A stretch of 64,000 nt of DNA. Source: Lentisphaerota bacterium (GTDB lineage Bacteria; Verrucomicrobiota; Lentisphaeria; Victivallales; Victivallaceae). Positions within the stretch are counted from its first letter, which is position 1. Every line of letters starts with the position of its first letter. A program made the translations under genes and the position numbers. Below the pieces are notes generated by a model, which was not told where the DNA came from, did not search any database, and worked only from the letters and a program-made list of their open reading frames with translations. The stretch is taken from assembly GCA_015061575.1 (NCBI GenBank), contig SUWF01000004.1, forward strand, positions 38,747-102,746, read 5' to 3'. Below, piece after piece: positions 25,741-33,746 of this stretch.

Positions 25741-26742
25741 ATGAAACTAAGCTTTTTTTCCAGCTTGCTGGCCGCTGCTGCATCGTTTTTTGCCGCCGGA
25801 ACGCTTGGCGCAGTCGAAACCAAAACGATCATGTTTGTCGGCGACAGCATCTCGGTAGGTGTCGGAGCATCGCATCCCGGCAAACGGTACTCGACTTTGG
25901 CGGTCGATATGCTCAATAAAGCCGCCGGAAAAACTCTTTATAAGGAAGTAAATGTGGCGATTTCCGGTTCGACCATGACCGATCAGCCCTGGCCGTCCAA
26001 ACATGCCTCAGGTTATCCTTACCGCCTGAAAAATGTATTGAAAGTCAAACCCGATATTCTGGTCATTCAGCATGGCGTCAACGATAACGGCGTGGGCTGT
26101 TCGCTGCCGGAATTTTCCATGGCCTACCGCCGCTTTGTGCAGGAAGTCAAAGCCAAGCTGCCGCAGACCGCTATCGTCTGCATGACCGCCTGCCCCAGCA
26201 AATACGAAGACCCCGGCTACGATATTTGGCTCAACAGTGCCAACGTGGCTATTCAGGAGATCGCCGCCTGTGAAGAAACTATGCTTGCGCAGGTCAATCT
26301 GGCGCTCCGCAACCGCCTGGAGCTATTTCCGGATTGCTACCACCCCAACGATGAAGGCTGCCGCATCATAGCCGAAACTCTGGTCGCCACCATCCGGGAA
26401 AACCGCCGTTTGAGCCGGAACAACTTTGATTTTGTCGCTCAGCGCCCCGGCACTTACCGGCTGTGCGGATATATCTTTCAAATCCCCGAAGCCACCGCCG
26501 CCAACAACAGTTATACTTGCTTTTACAATGTAGGCAAAAAAGGCTGGAGCTATTCCAGCAATGGACCGGTCAAAGTGACCAGCCCCTACAAATACTACTT
26601 TTCGCCCATGAAGTGCGAGCTGGAAAACGGCGCTAAGGCACAGTTCACCTACCGCAAATACTTCAAAAACGGTATCTGGCAGCTGCCCGGAACCGGCAAC
26701 AAATTGATCAAAGCCACGCTCACTGCTGAAAAAGGCAAATAA
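25741..26742 (+). CDS. Secreted SGNH/GDSL hydrolase
   Basis: 333 residues with a signal peptide (1-24). Block I 'MFVGDSISVGVG' carries the nucleophile Ser, the block III region is 'QHGVNDNGVG', and block V 'CYHPNDEGCRIIA' carries the His (with NDE in place of the usual DxxH start). This is a serine esterase of the SGNH fold, acting in the periplasm or outside on acetylated or acylated saccharides. Residues about 240-333 add a beta-rich tail ('YKYYFSPMKCELENGA'), perhaps a carbohydrate-binding part. It is a single-gene unit between a promoter and a hairpin. Confidence 0.87.
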   Translation: MKLSFFSSLLAAAASFFAAGTLGAVETKTIMFVGDSISVGVGASHPGKRYSTLAVDMLNKAAGKTLYKEVNVAISGSTMTDQPWPSKHASGYPYRLKNVLKVKPDILVIQHGVNDNGVGCSLPEFSMAYRRFVQEVKAKLPQTAIVCMTACPSKYEDPGYDIWLNSANVAIQEIAACEETMLAQVNLALRNRLELFPDCYHPNDEGCRIIAETLVATIRENRRLSRNNFDFVAQRPGTYRLCGYIFQIPEATAANNSYTCFYNVGKKGWSYSSNGPVKVTSPYKYYFSPMKCELENGAKAQFTYRKYFKNGIWQLPGTGNKLIKATLTAEKGK

Positions 26743-26769
26743 ACCGCTTAGCTTCCGGCAGGCTCAAGC

Positions 26770-26818
26770 AAAAAACAGGGCTGCTGCATCCTTGAAAAAA
26801 GGATTGACAGCAGCCCTG
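26770..26818 (-). terminator. Terminator of the symporter gene, convergent with the SGNH gene
   Basis: Arms 26776-26786 and 26808-26818 are perfectly complementary (11 bp) with a second short stem CCTT/AAGG in the loop; the minus strand then has six T. Between convergent genes it probably serves mainly the symporter. Confidence 0.8.
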
Positions 26819-26837
26819 ATTACTGACCGGATTCAGG

Positions 26838-28244
26838 TTACTGCCAGAAATCGGTCTTTTCTTTAACCCCGCACTCCTGCGCTTTATAAATTGGATCCAC
26901 TCCAGCCCGCCGCTGCTCAATGTAGTTATCCAGCGCCCGGTAAGCCACACCGCCAATAATAATGCACACCGGTATATTGATAAATGCCAGTATGCACTGC
27001 GCAATATCGGCAATGCCCCATGCCAGATCCATGCGCATACCGGCACCCAAAAAGATCAGCACCGTACCCACTGCCCGGATGATAAACAACGCCCGCTTGC
27101 CGGGTTGATGGCCGAATATGTAGGCAAAACAATTTTCCACATAGTAAAAATTGCCCAGCAGGGTAGTAAAAGCAAACAGCAGCATGGCTATTGCAATAAA
27201 AATCGGGCCGACAATGCCGAACGTTTCCTGCAGAGAGTGCTGCACATACATAGCCCCCGCCAACTCACTGACCGGCTTGACTCCGCTGGATAAACACATC
27301 AACGCTGTAGCCGTACAAATCAAATTGGTATCAATAAATACCGACAGCATCTGCACCAACCCCTGTTTGACCGGGTGCGATACATTCGCAGATGCGGCTG
27401 CATTGGGAGCTGATCCAATACCTGCTTCGTTGGAGTAAAGCCCCCGTTTAAGCCCCAGCATCAGCACCGAACCGGCAAAACCGCCGAAAATCGCTTTGAA
27501 GTTGAACGCATCACGCATAATTTCCACGATCATGCCGGGTATGTTAGTAATATTGATGATCAATACGATCAAAGCAAACAACACATACCCCACCCCCATG
27601 ACCGGAACCAGCGTCGCCGTAGTTTTGACCAGCCGGATACTGCTGCCGGAAATTGCCAAAGCAAACAGCAATGCCGTCACCCCGCCAAAAATCCAGCAGT
27701 GCCACGGCTTATAAAAGCTGAACGTTTCAAACGAACTCTGCAAATTGTATGACGCCAACATGTTGTAGCCCACGCCGTAGGTAAAAATCAGCGCCAGAGC
27801 AAATACCAGTGCAAAAAATTTATTATGACAGGCACTTTCTATGTAGCACGACGGACCGCCATAGCTGCTGTTATCAAGCTTGCGCCGTTTGTAGATCTGC
27901 GCCAGCGTGGACTCCACAAAGGCCGATGCACCACCGATAAGCGCAGTAAACCACATCCAGAACACCGCTCCGGGGCCGCCCAGACAGATCGCCGTCGATA
28001 CCCCGATGATATTCCCCGTCCCCACCCGGGAAGCGGTTGAAACCATCAAAGCACCAAACGATGACACATGCCCGGGAGTGCAGGGTTTTTCCTTCAAAAC
28101 CCGGAAACATTCCGTAAACATTCTGAACTGCACCAAACGGCAGCGCAGTGTAAAGTAAAGTCCTCCGGCAATCAGAAGCGTTGCCAGCGGCCAGCCCGTA
28201 AAATACATCAGAAAATCATAAAATTTACTCAACATTTTTTTCAT
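26838..28244 (-). CDS. Alanine/glycine:cation symporter (AGCS family)
   Basis: 468 residues with about ten membrane helices. 'GALMVSTASRVGTGNIIGVSTAI' (in parts) and 'GGPGAVFWMWFTALIGG' are the hallmark of the AGCS/alanine-sodium symporter family; 'GLKRGLYSNEAGIGSAPNAAA' is the other conserved block. It should take up D/L-alanine or glycine with sodium. The GDPD gene lies 36 bases upstream on the same strand, so they may be co-transcribed. Confidence 0.93.
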   Translation of the reverse strand: MKKMLSKFYDFLMYFTGWPLATLLIAGGLYFTLRCRLVQFRMFTECFRVLKEKPCTPGHVSSFGALMVSTASRVGTGNIIGVSTAICLGGPGAVFWMWFTALIGGASAFVESTLAQIYKRRKLDNSSYGGPSCYIESACHNKFFALVFALALIFTYGVGYNMLASYNLQSSFETFSFYKPWHCWIFGGVTALLFALAISGSSIRLVKTTATLVPVMGVGYVLFALIVLIINITNIPGMIVEIMRDAFNFKAIFGGFAGSVLMLGLKRGLYSNEAGIGSAPNAAASANVSHPVKQGLVQMLSVFIDTNLICTATALMCLSSGVKPVSELAGAMYVQHSLQETFGIVGPIFIAIAMLLFAFTTLLGNFYYVENCFAYIFGHQPGKRALFIIRAVGTVLIFLGAGMRMDLAWGIADIAQCILAFINIPVCIIIGGVAYRALDNYIEQRRAGVDPIYKAQECGVKEKTDFWQ

Positions 28245-28280
28245 CCCGTTTTGAGGCCTCTTAAAATTGCCTCTGTCTAA

Positions 28281-29027
28281 TTATTTTTTATCCAAACTCA
28301 TCTGCAATGCTGCAGCCCGGTTGCTGGTGATCGCATCCACCCCCATTGCCGCAAAACGCCGGGCTGCGGCCTCGTCATCCACCGTCCACACGGCAAAGGC
28401 AAATCCCGCTGCTTTGACTTTATTTACATATTCCGGAACAATGAAGTTCAAATTGCAGTGTATATCCACCCCATCGGCCCCCAACTCCTGCAATTGCTTG
28501 ATCAACTCATCAGCAGTCGGAGTCCAGGTGCCTTGCTGACTGACTTTGAATGAGGTCAAAAACAGTGCCTTGCGCTCCGGGTAACGGGCCTTGAAAAGCT
28601 TCACGATATTGGCGTGAAAACTGATCATCACCACCTGCTCCGGCGGCACTGCGGCTTGATCAAGCTCTGCAATCAACGCATCGATGACCGCCGGATCATT
28701 ATTTTTGATCTCCACATAATAGACCCGCTCCTGCCCCAGATACTGGAGTGTTTCCGCAAAAAGCGGGATCTTTACTTCCTCAAATCCCGCCTTGTTGTTA
28801 TTGGCAGTCAGGTTCTGCAAATCGGCATAACAACTTTCTTCGATCACCATAGACCTGGAGCAGGTACGCTGCGTATCCGAATCATGGCAAACAACCAATT
28901 TGCCGTCAGCGGTCAGATGCACGTCACACTCCATGCCATCGGTTCGGCGTTCCCGGGAAAGCCGGAATGCCGGCAGCGTATTTTCAGGCGCATCCCAACT
29001 TTCCCCGCGATGTGATATCCACAACAT
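28281..29027 (-). CDS. Glycerophosphodiester phosphodiesterase family protein
   Basis: 248 residues. 'SHRGESWDAPENTLPAF' (HRG...PENT), 'DGMECDVHLTADGKLVVCHD' with the ExD and HD metal and catalytic residues, and 'VYYVEIKN' later are the GDPD signature. No signal peptide, so cytosolic. It releases glycerol-3-phosphate from deacylated phospholipids or similar diesters. First gene of a unit with the AGCS symporter. Confidence 0.92.
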   Translation of the reverse strand: MLWISHRGESWDAPENTLPAFRLSRERRTDGMECDVHLTADGKLVVCHDSDTQRTCSRSMVIEESCYADLQNLTANNNKAGFEEVKIPLFAETLQYLGQERVYYVEIKNNDPAVIDALIAELDQAAVPPEQVVMISFHANIVKLFKARYPERKALFLTSFKVSQQGTWTPTADELIKQLQELGADGVDIHCNLNFIVPEYVNKVKAAGFAFAVWTVDDEAAARRFAAMGVDAITSNRAAALQMSLDKK

Positions 29028-29147
29028 AAAAAAATCCCTCGGTTAAAAATCCTTCTCTGACCAAAACAACTCCACTGTCTGCACCTGTGCATTGACCCGC
29101 AAACAGTCCTTTTGATAATTTACCACCAGACAATTGATTTGTCAAAC

Positions 29148-29193
29148 TTGCAAAGTATTTACTGCTGATGTATATTAAACTAAATCAGTAAAT
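29148..29193 (+). promoter_or_regulatory. Promoter with flanking inverted repeat ahead of flavin reductase
   Basis: TTGCAA (29148-29153) and TATATT (29171-29176) are spaced 17 bases. Perfect 8-base arms ATTTACTG (29157-29164) and CAGTAAAT (29186-29193) lie in the spacer and just after the -10, a layout expected of a repressor binding to block RNA polymerase. SD and start follow at 29197-29207. Confidence 0.5.
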
Positions 29194-29206
29194 CTAAGGA
29201 TTTTTT

Positions 29207-29704
29207 ATGCAAAAAAATGTTTCTCTGGAAGAAGCCTGGCGCCGTAAATATCCGGAACAGGTCGTACTTGTCCTGACCAAACACGACGATGGCAGGATCA
29301 ATATAATGGCTGTAGGCTGGATCGCTATAGTATCGGACGATCCGGGCATGTTCATGATCGGGATCGACGATCAGGCGTTTACTTTGGAACTGATCCGCCG
29401 GAACCGGGAATTTGTCATTGCTTATCCGGCTAAAAATATGGCGGATGTTACCCGCTATGTAGGTACTGTTCACGGTCACAATATTGATAAAGGCAGTGCA
29501 TCCGGATTGGCTTTTACTCCGGCAACTGCAGTCAACGTACCGCTGTTAAGCGATGCTGTGGCTAACTTTGAATGTGAAACAGTTGCTGAATACCGCCCCG
29601 GCAACTGCCCGCTGATCATCGGCAAAATCGTGGCGTGTCACGTCAATACCGATGACAGCATACAGCGGCTGGTCAATGCCGGCAGCGGTTATCAACTTCA
29701 ATAA
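29207..29704 (+). CDS. Flavin reductase family protein
   Basis: 165 residues. FMN-binding split-barrel flavin reductase-like domain: 'INIMAVGWIAIVSDDPGMFM', 'FVIAYPAKNMADVTRYVGTV' and 'NFECETVAEYRPGNCPLIIGKIVACHV' (split) are family-like. Such proteins reduce FMN or hold it for an oxidoreductase; in anaerobes many are linked to rubredoxin-like partners, but none is nearby. The gene after it starts 27 bases later. Confidence 0.85.
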   Translation: MQKNVSLEEAWRRKYPEQVVLVLTKHDDGRINIMAVGWIAIVSDDPGMFMIGIDDQAFTLELIRRNREFVIAYPAKNMADVTRYVGTVHGHNIDKGSASGLAFTPATAVNVPLLSDAVANFECETVAEYRPGNCPLIIGKIVACHVNTDDSIQRLVNAGSGYQLQ

Positions 29705-29731
29705 ATCCATCCAATATGTGAGGTCATAAAT

Positions 29732-30559
29732 ATGGGACTGAAAGCAGCGATCTGGGGATCGATCATCGGGGCGGCGGTCGGCGGGCCGCTGGGAGCCATT
29801 ATTGGCGGCAGTTTGGGCGCAATGTGCTTTAATTCCCAATCCTCAAATACCCGGACCGACAGCAGCGACCAATTACATCAGCAACAGCAGCAGAAATTTT
29901 ACGAACGCTTTTTTCAATGTCTGGGCAAACTGGCCAAGAGCGATGGCCGGGTCAGCGAAGTCGAAGCCGCATTCGTTAAAGAAATTATGAAAATGCTGAA
30001 CTTTGACCCGGAACTGAAGCGCCAGATGGGCAAGGCATTCAATACCGGACGGGATTCGCAGGAAAGTTTTGAAACCCTGCTGAAACGCCTCAACGAAAGC
30101 GTATTGCTGTTGAACGGTGACCGGGAGCTGCGCAAGATGCTGGTAGAAACTTTCTGCGCACTGGTCGCCTGCGACCGCACAATATCGCCAGCTGAACAAG
30201 TGCTGCTGCACCAGGCTGGAGTGATCCTGCAGTCGCCGGAAACCGTATATAACTTTTTCACCCGGCAAAACCAAAGTTCGGAACACACCTATTCCAACGA
30301 TTCCAACCGCCGCCGAACCGATTCAACAGCTGTCAACGCCGGATCCGAATTGGATAGATGCTACGCCATACTGGGAGTGAGCTCCGATGCTTCAGATCAG
30401 GAAATCAAAAAAGCCTACCGGAAAAAAGCTGCTGAATTTCATCCCGACAAAGTTCAGGGTACCGGACTTTCGGAAGCGTTCATAAAATTTGCCAAAGAGC
30501 AGTTTCTGGAAATCAGTCAGGCTTACGAAACTATTTCCAAACACCGCAATATCAAATAA
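29732..30559 (+). CDS. TerB-like protein with C-terminal J domain (DjlA-like)
   Basis: 275 residues. N-terminal glycine-zipper membrane segment (residues 5-30, '[20 protein letters not shown]'), a helical TerB/DjlA-type domain (about 45-165, '[18 protein letters not shown]'), a Ser/Asn-rich linker (about 180-205) and a DnaJ J domain (about 208-272) with the HPD tripeptide 'FHPDKV'. It should stimulate DnaK ATPase at the membrane. The order fits DjlA, though the membrane anchor is a glycine zipper rather than a normal helix. SD GAGG supports the start. Confidence 0.85.
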   Translation: MGLKAAIWGSIIGAAVGGPLGAIIGGSLGAMCFNSQSSNTRTDSSDQLHQQQQQKFYERFFQCLGKLAKSDGRVSEVEAAFVKEIMKMLNFDPELKRQMGKAFNTGRDSQESFETLLKRLNESVLLLNGDRELRKMLVETFCALVACDRTISPAEQVLLHQAGVILQSPETVYNFFTRQNQSSEHTYSNDSNRRRTDSTAVNAGSELDRCYAILGVSSDASDQEIKKAYRKKAAEFHPDKVQGTGLSEAFIKFAKEQFLEISQAYETISKHRNIK

Positions 30560-30581
30560 CGTTTGATACCAATTGATGTTT

Positions 30582-30992
30582 TTACTTGCGGCGGCTTTCG
30601 GCTGTTTGGAAAACCACCTCCACCTGACGGCTGCGGGGACCGTCAAATTCGCAGAAATACACCCCCTGCCAAGTGCCTAAGTGCAATCTGCCATTGCGCA
30701 CCGGCACAGCCAGCGATACGCCCATCAAACTGGATTTGAGATGCGCCGCACTGTTGCCCTCGCCATGGCGGTAGTAACTCTCGTTTTTGGGGATCAGAGC
30801 GTCAAGCTTTTTAAGCAGATCGTGCCGGACATCCGGATCGGCATTTTCGTTGATCGTAAGCCCGGCGGTGGTATGCTGGCAAAAGATATGACAAATGCCG
30901 CATTCCAAATCCTCCGGAATCAAAGCATTGATCTTGCCGGTTATATCGATCAACTCACAATCCCGATTGCTGTAAACTGCTACTTCCGCCAT
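30582..30992 (-). CDS. YjbQ/UPF0047 family protein
   Basis: 136 residues from the ATG at 30992 (SD AAGGGG 8 bases before; a GTG 9 bases earlier is in frame). 'FCQHTTAGLTINENADPDV' and 'YYRHGEGNSAAHLKSSLMG' with 'LGTWQGVYFCEFDGPR' are the conserved blocks; the His residues fit the metal/phosphate site. E. coli YjbQ has weak thiamine-phosphate synthase activity. It is the last gene of a long minus-strand series. Confidence 0.9.
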   Translation of the reverse strand: MAEVAVYSNRDCELIDITGKINALIPEDLECGICHIFCQHTTAGLTINENADPDVRHDLLKKLDALIPKNESYYRHGEGNSAAHLKSSLMGVSLAVPVRNGRLHLGTWQGVYFCEFDGPRSRQVEVVFQTAESRRK

Positions 30993-31019
30993 ACTCTGCA
31001 CCCCTTTTTTTCTGATTTG

Positions 31020-31523
31020 TTAACGCCGCTCAAAAAGCTTGCGCAATTCGTTCTGGAAACCTTCGATATCCGCTTGCGTCGGCTGACCGGATACCTTGTC
31101 CAGCCCCAAACGCCCCAGCTCGTCGATCAACCATTCGCCAGTCACCCCGGAAGCAAAAGTGACCGTGCCGTGCGCCAACGCTCCCGGCCGGGCCAATTTG
31201 CTCAATTCAACCTTGGTTTCGCCACCGGCAGCAGGTGCTTCTTCAGCCTGCTGCGGTTCATCAGCAACTGCATCAGCTTCCGGCAAACCGCCTTCTTCGA
31301 CGGCGGCCGGTGCTTCGGGTTGCTCCGCCGGAGCAGGCGCCTTTTTTTCCTGCGGGTCGAACTGCGACCAATCCACATCTTCCAGCTCGGCTGCCAGCAA
31401 ACGCAATTCCAAAAAGGTCATCTTGCAATCCAGCTCGCTGACCAGCAGCGTTTGAATATCAGTAAGTTTAACTCCTTCGTGCAATTTTTCAGCCACGAAT
31501 CTTTTGATCATCATATCGTCCAT
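31020..31523 (-). CDS. Hypothetical protein with Ala/Pro/Glu-rich linker
   Basis: 167 residues, no signal peptide. Residues 1-50 are helical ('RFVAEKLHEGVKLTDIQTLL'), 58-100 are a low-complexity Ala/Pro/Glu linker, and 105-167 form a small domain with 'GTVTFASGVTGEWLIDELGRLG' (in parts), perhaps nucleic-acid- or protein-binding. No family recognised. Gaps of 15 and 18 bases to neighbours suggest one mRNA with the lipoprotein and yjbQ-like genes. Confidence 0.65.
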   Translation of the reverse strand: MDDMMIKRFVAEKLHEGVKLTDIQTLLVSELDCKMTFLELRLLAAELEDVDWSQFDPQEKKAPAPAEQPEAPAAVEEGGLPEADAVADEPQQAEEAPAAGGETKVELSKLARPGALAHGTVTFASGVTGEWLIDELGRLGLDKVSGQPTQADIEGFQNELRKLFERR

Positions 31524-31538
31524 AAAAAACCTCTATCG

Positions 31539-32234
31539 TTAAAGTGCAACCGCAGGGTTGCTGTCTGATGACAATTCCACGTTTACCGGCTGTTTGGCCG
31601 GAGCGGCCGCTTCAGTTGGAGCCGTCGGCGATACCTCCAATGGTTTGACCGCTTTATCCAGCGCCTGTTCCGCAGTTTGGGCTGCGGGCGGTACCGCCGC
31701 TGGTGCTGCCGTCAATTTGGCCCGTTCTGCCTGATACAACTTTTGCATTTCTTCAAAACGCTTATCGCTGACCAGCAGCAAAGCTTTGACCTGCTGTTCG
31801 TAGATCGCTTTGCCGGGAGCAGCCAATTCTGCCTGCTCGCCGAAACTGTTGGTATAAATATACGCTCCACCGGCATTGCGGCCGTCACGATTCCAATTAC
31901 TGATGCGGATACGGCCGCTTTCCGGAGCGGCCATACCCAAACGGATCTTTTGGATCGACACCACATTTACCGCTTCTGCTCCATGCTCTCTGGCCAATGC
32001 GGTAAGTTCCTGACGTATATCACCGGCGCCCCGGTTATCCGGCAGCGTTACCATCGCCCGGCCAATCGCCCGGAAGCCCTTATCCGGCATGGGATTTTCC
32101 GGAGAATATATAACAACCGGGGCCGCTTCATCCAGCGCAGGAAAACTCTGCCCCACATATTCAACATTTACGCATCCGGCTGCCGCCAGCAGCCCGCAAC
32201 CCAGCAGCACTGCTTGAGTGATCTTGCTCCACAT
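31539..32234 (-). CDS. Lipoprotein of unknown function
   Basis: 231 residues. Lipoprotein signal with lipobox 'LLAAAGC' (Cys21). Residues about 25-130 have a YbjQ/DUF-like alpha-beta look: 'GFRAIGRAMVTLPDNRGAGD' and 'LTALAREHGAEAVNVVSIQ', a pattern common in bacterial lipoproteins with a heavy-metal-binding-like fold. A Pro/Ala-rich C-terminal tail follows. It starts 21 bases after the CNNM-type gene. Function unknown. Confidence 0.7.
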   Translation of the reverse strand: MWSKITQAVLLGCGLLAAAGCVNVEYVGQSFPALDEAAPVVIYSPENPMPDKGFRAIGRAMVTLPDNRGAGDIRQELTALAREHGAEAVNVVSIQKIRLGMAAPESGRIRISNWNRDGRNAGGAYIYTNSFGEQAELAAPGKAIYEQQVKALLLVSDKRFEEMQKLYQAERAKLTAAPAAVPPAAQTAEQALDKAVKPLEVSPTAPTEAAAPAKQPVNVELSSDSNPAVAL

Positions 32235-32255
32235 TTTTCAACTCCCTGCCGGCAA

Positions 32256-33497
32256 TCAAATACCGGTTCGTCTGACGTTAAACTCCAACACCCGCCCGCG
32301 GCGGATCTTGCGTACATAAAATTCCGCATTGTTGTACTTCAGCACATCACCAACTTTTGGGACCCGCCGCAGCTGACTGCAAAACCATTCCGAAAGCACC
32401 ATGCCGCCGGGCGGTATGGCCAAAGGTGTTTCGCTGGCGATCATCGAAGTCAACACGCCGCCGCCAATGACCCAAAAACCCTCGCTGGGCGAATAGAACG
32501 TCTTGGGCAGCGGATCAAATTCATCATCCAGATCACCGATCAGCTCCTCGATGATATCTTCCATGGTTATCAAGCCCAAAGTCCGTCCGGAACTGTCGCG
32601 CACGATCGCCAGATGTACATGCTGCAACGCAAAACGCTCCAGCAGATTGGCCGCTGTATCTTCGGGAGATACAAAAGCGATCGGCCGCACAATATCCCGC
32701 AGCTTGGTCCGCTCCGGATGCGCCCGGAACGTGGCGACCAACTCCTTGAAATTTATATATCCAAGTACCTTGTTGCGGTCGCCGTTTTCGCACACCGGAT
32801 AGCGGGTGTGGAAATCTGCCGGCGTGGTATTCAGCGCCTCTGCCGGAGTCTGCTCGGACGATACGAACGATATATTTTCCACCGGCAGCATAACCTGATC
32901 CGCCCGGCGTTCCGACAACTTCGGAGTAGCCAGCAAAATATGCTCCTGCTGACTGCTGATCTCCTTTTCCCGGCGGGCCAGATTGGCCAAGGCGGCAATT
33001 TCTGCAGCAGCCGTCGGCTGATTTTCATCATTGCGCACTTCAAATGGGCGGTTGATCAAATGCACCAGCTTGATCAACGGCTTGAGCAGAACGATCATCC
33101 CCAGTAAACCACGGGCACTGACAGCCAAAATACGCTGATTGTAATGTACGCCCAGCGTCTTGGGCAATATTTCAGTATACTGCACCATCAACAGCGTAAA
33201 TCCCAGCGTAAACAATCCCAGCCAGGCCGCACCAAACAACTTGGCAAATTCCGCCCCGGCAACCGCAGCTCCGATCGTATGGGCAGCGGTATTACAGATC
33301 AATATCACTGCCAGAGAGTTTTCAATATCCTGCTTGACCCGGGAACAAATTTCTCCCCGGCGGGGATTTTTTGTCGTAATTTCCGCCAGCTGACTGGGCG
33401 TCAAACTCAACAATGCCGACTCCAGCAATGAACACATAAACGACACGATCAATGCCATGCTCATGCTGGCAACAAGAATTATCACTGACAATATCAT
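32256..33497 (-). CDS. CNNM/CorC-type transporter (DUF21 + CBS pair + CorC_HlyC)
   Basis: 413 residues from the ATG at 33497, chosen because GGAGG lies 7 bases upstream. N-terminal DUF21 membrane domain (residues about 1-160, three to four helices, 'SMCSLLESALLSLTPSQL'-like start), two CBS domains (about 185-300, 'YPVCENGDRNKVLGYINFKE' and 'HLAIVRDSSGRTLGLITMED') and a C-terminal CorC_HlyC domain (about 325-410, ending 'VRRTG'). Family members export or sense Mg2+ or Co2+ and CBS pairs bind Mg-ATP. It sits in a unit with a P1B ATPase upstream, so a metal link is reasonable but unproven. Confidence 0.87.
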   Translation of the reverse strand: MILSVIILVASMSMALIVSFMCSLLESALLSLTPSQLAEITTKNPRRGEICSRVKQDIENSLAVILICNTAAHTIGAAVAGAEFAKLFGAAWLGLFTLGFTLLMVQYTEILPKTLGVHYNQRILAVSARGLLGMIVLLKPLIKLVHLINRPFEVRNDENQPTAAAEIAALANLARREKEISSQQEHILLATPKLSERRADQVMLPVENISFVSSEQTPAEALNTTPADFHTRYPVCENGDRNKVLGYINFKELVATFRAHPERTKLRDIVRPIAFVSPEDTAANLLERFALQHVHLAIVRDSSGRTLGLITMEDIIEELIGDLDDEFDPLPKTFYSPSEGFWVIGGGVLTSMIASETPLAIPPGGMVLSEWFCSQLRRVPKVGDVLKYNNAEFYVRKIRRGRVLEFNVRRTGI

Positions 33498-33670
33498 GAC
33501 CACACCTCCGGCATGGTCAATGCGCTTTTTAACGGCCGCCAAACTTTATGACGGCCGCATCGCTTGTCCCCGTTTGCGCTGCTACTGCCAGGCTCCTCGG
33601 CATTTTCTCCCATTGCTTCCCCGCTGACCAGTGTCAGCGACCGATGCGTGTTGCTAACTGCACCATCCAT
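33494..33670 (-). CDS. Possible small protein overlapping the CNNM-type start (weak)
   Basis: A 58-residue frame starts at ATG 33670 (or TTG 33685 after GAAAGG) and ends in TGA that overlaps the next ATG as ATGA. The product is Ser/Gly/Asn-rich with no hydrophobic segment or known motif. Otherwise the 249 bases between the two genes here hold nothing else that I recognise. The overlap and the SD inside it favour translation, but composition is not convincing. Confidence 0.25.
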   Translation of the reverse strand: MDGAVSNTHRSLTLVSGEAMGENAEEPGSSSANGDKRCGRHKVWRPLKSALTMPEVWS

Positions 33671-33746
33671 AAATGCGTCTACCAATATACCTTTCTTTAA
33701 ATTACTTCCACCGGAATACGCTTCCGGCAAATATTGATTTAACTGA

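Noticed and set aside
31677..33107. 476-codon plus-strand frame over the lipoprotein and CNNM-type genes
   Set aside because: Antisense and without family features; both sense genes are well supported.
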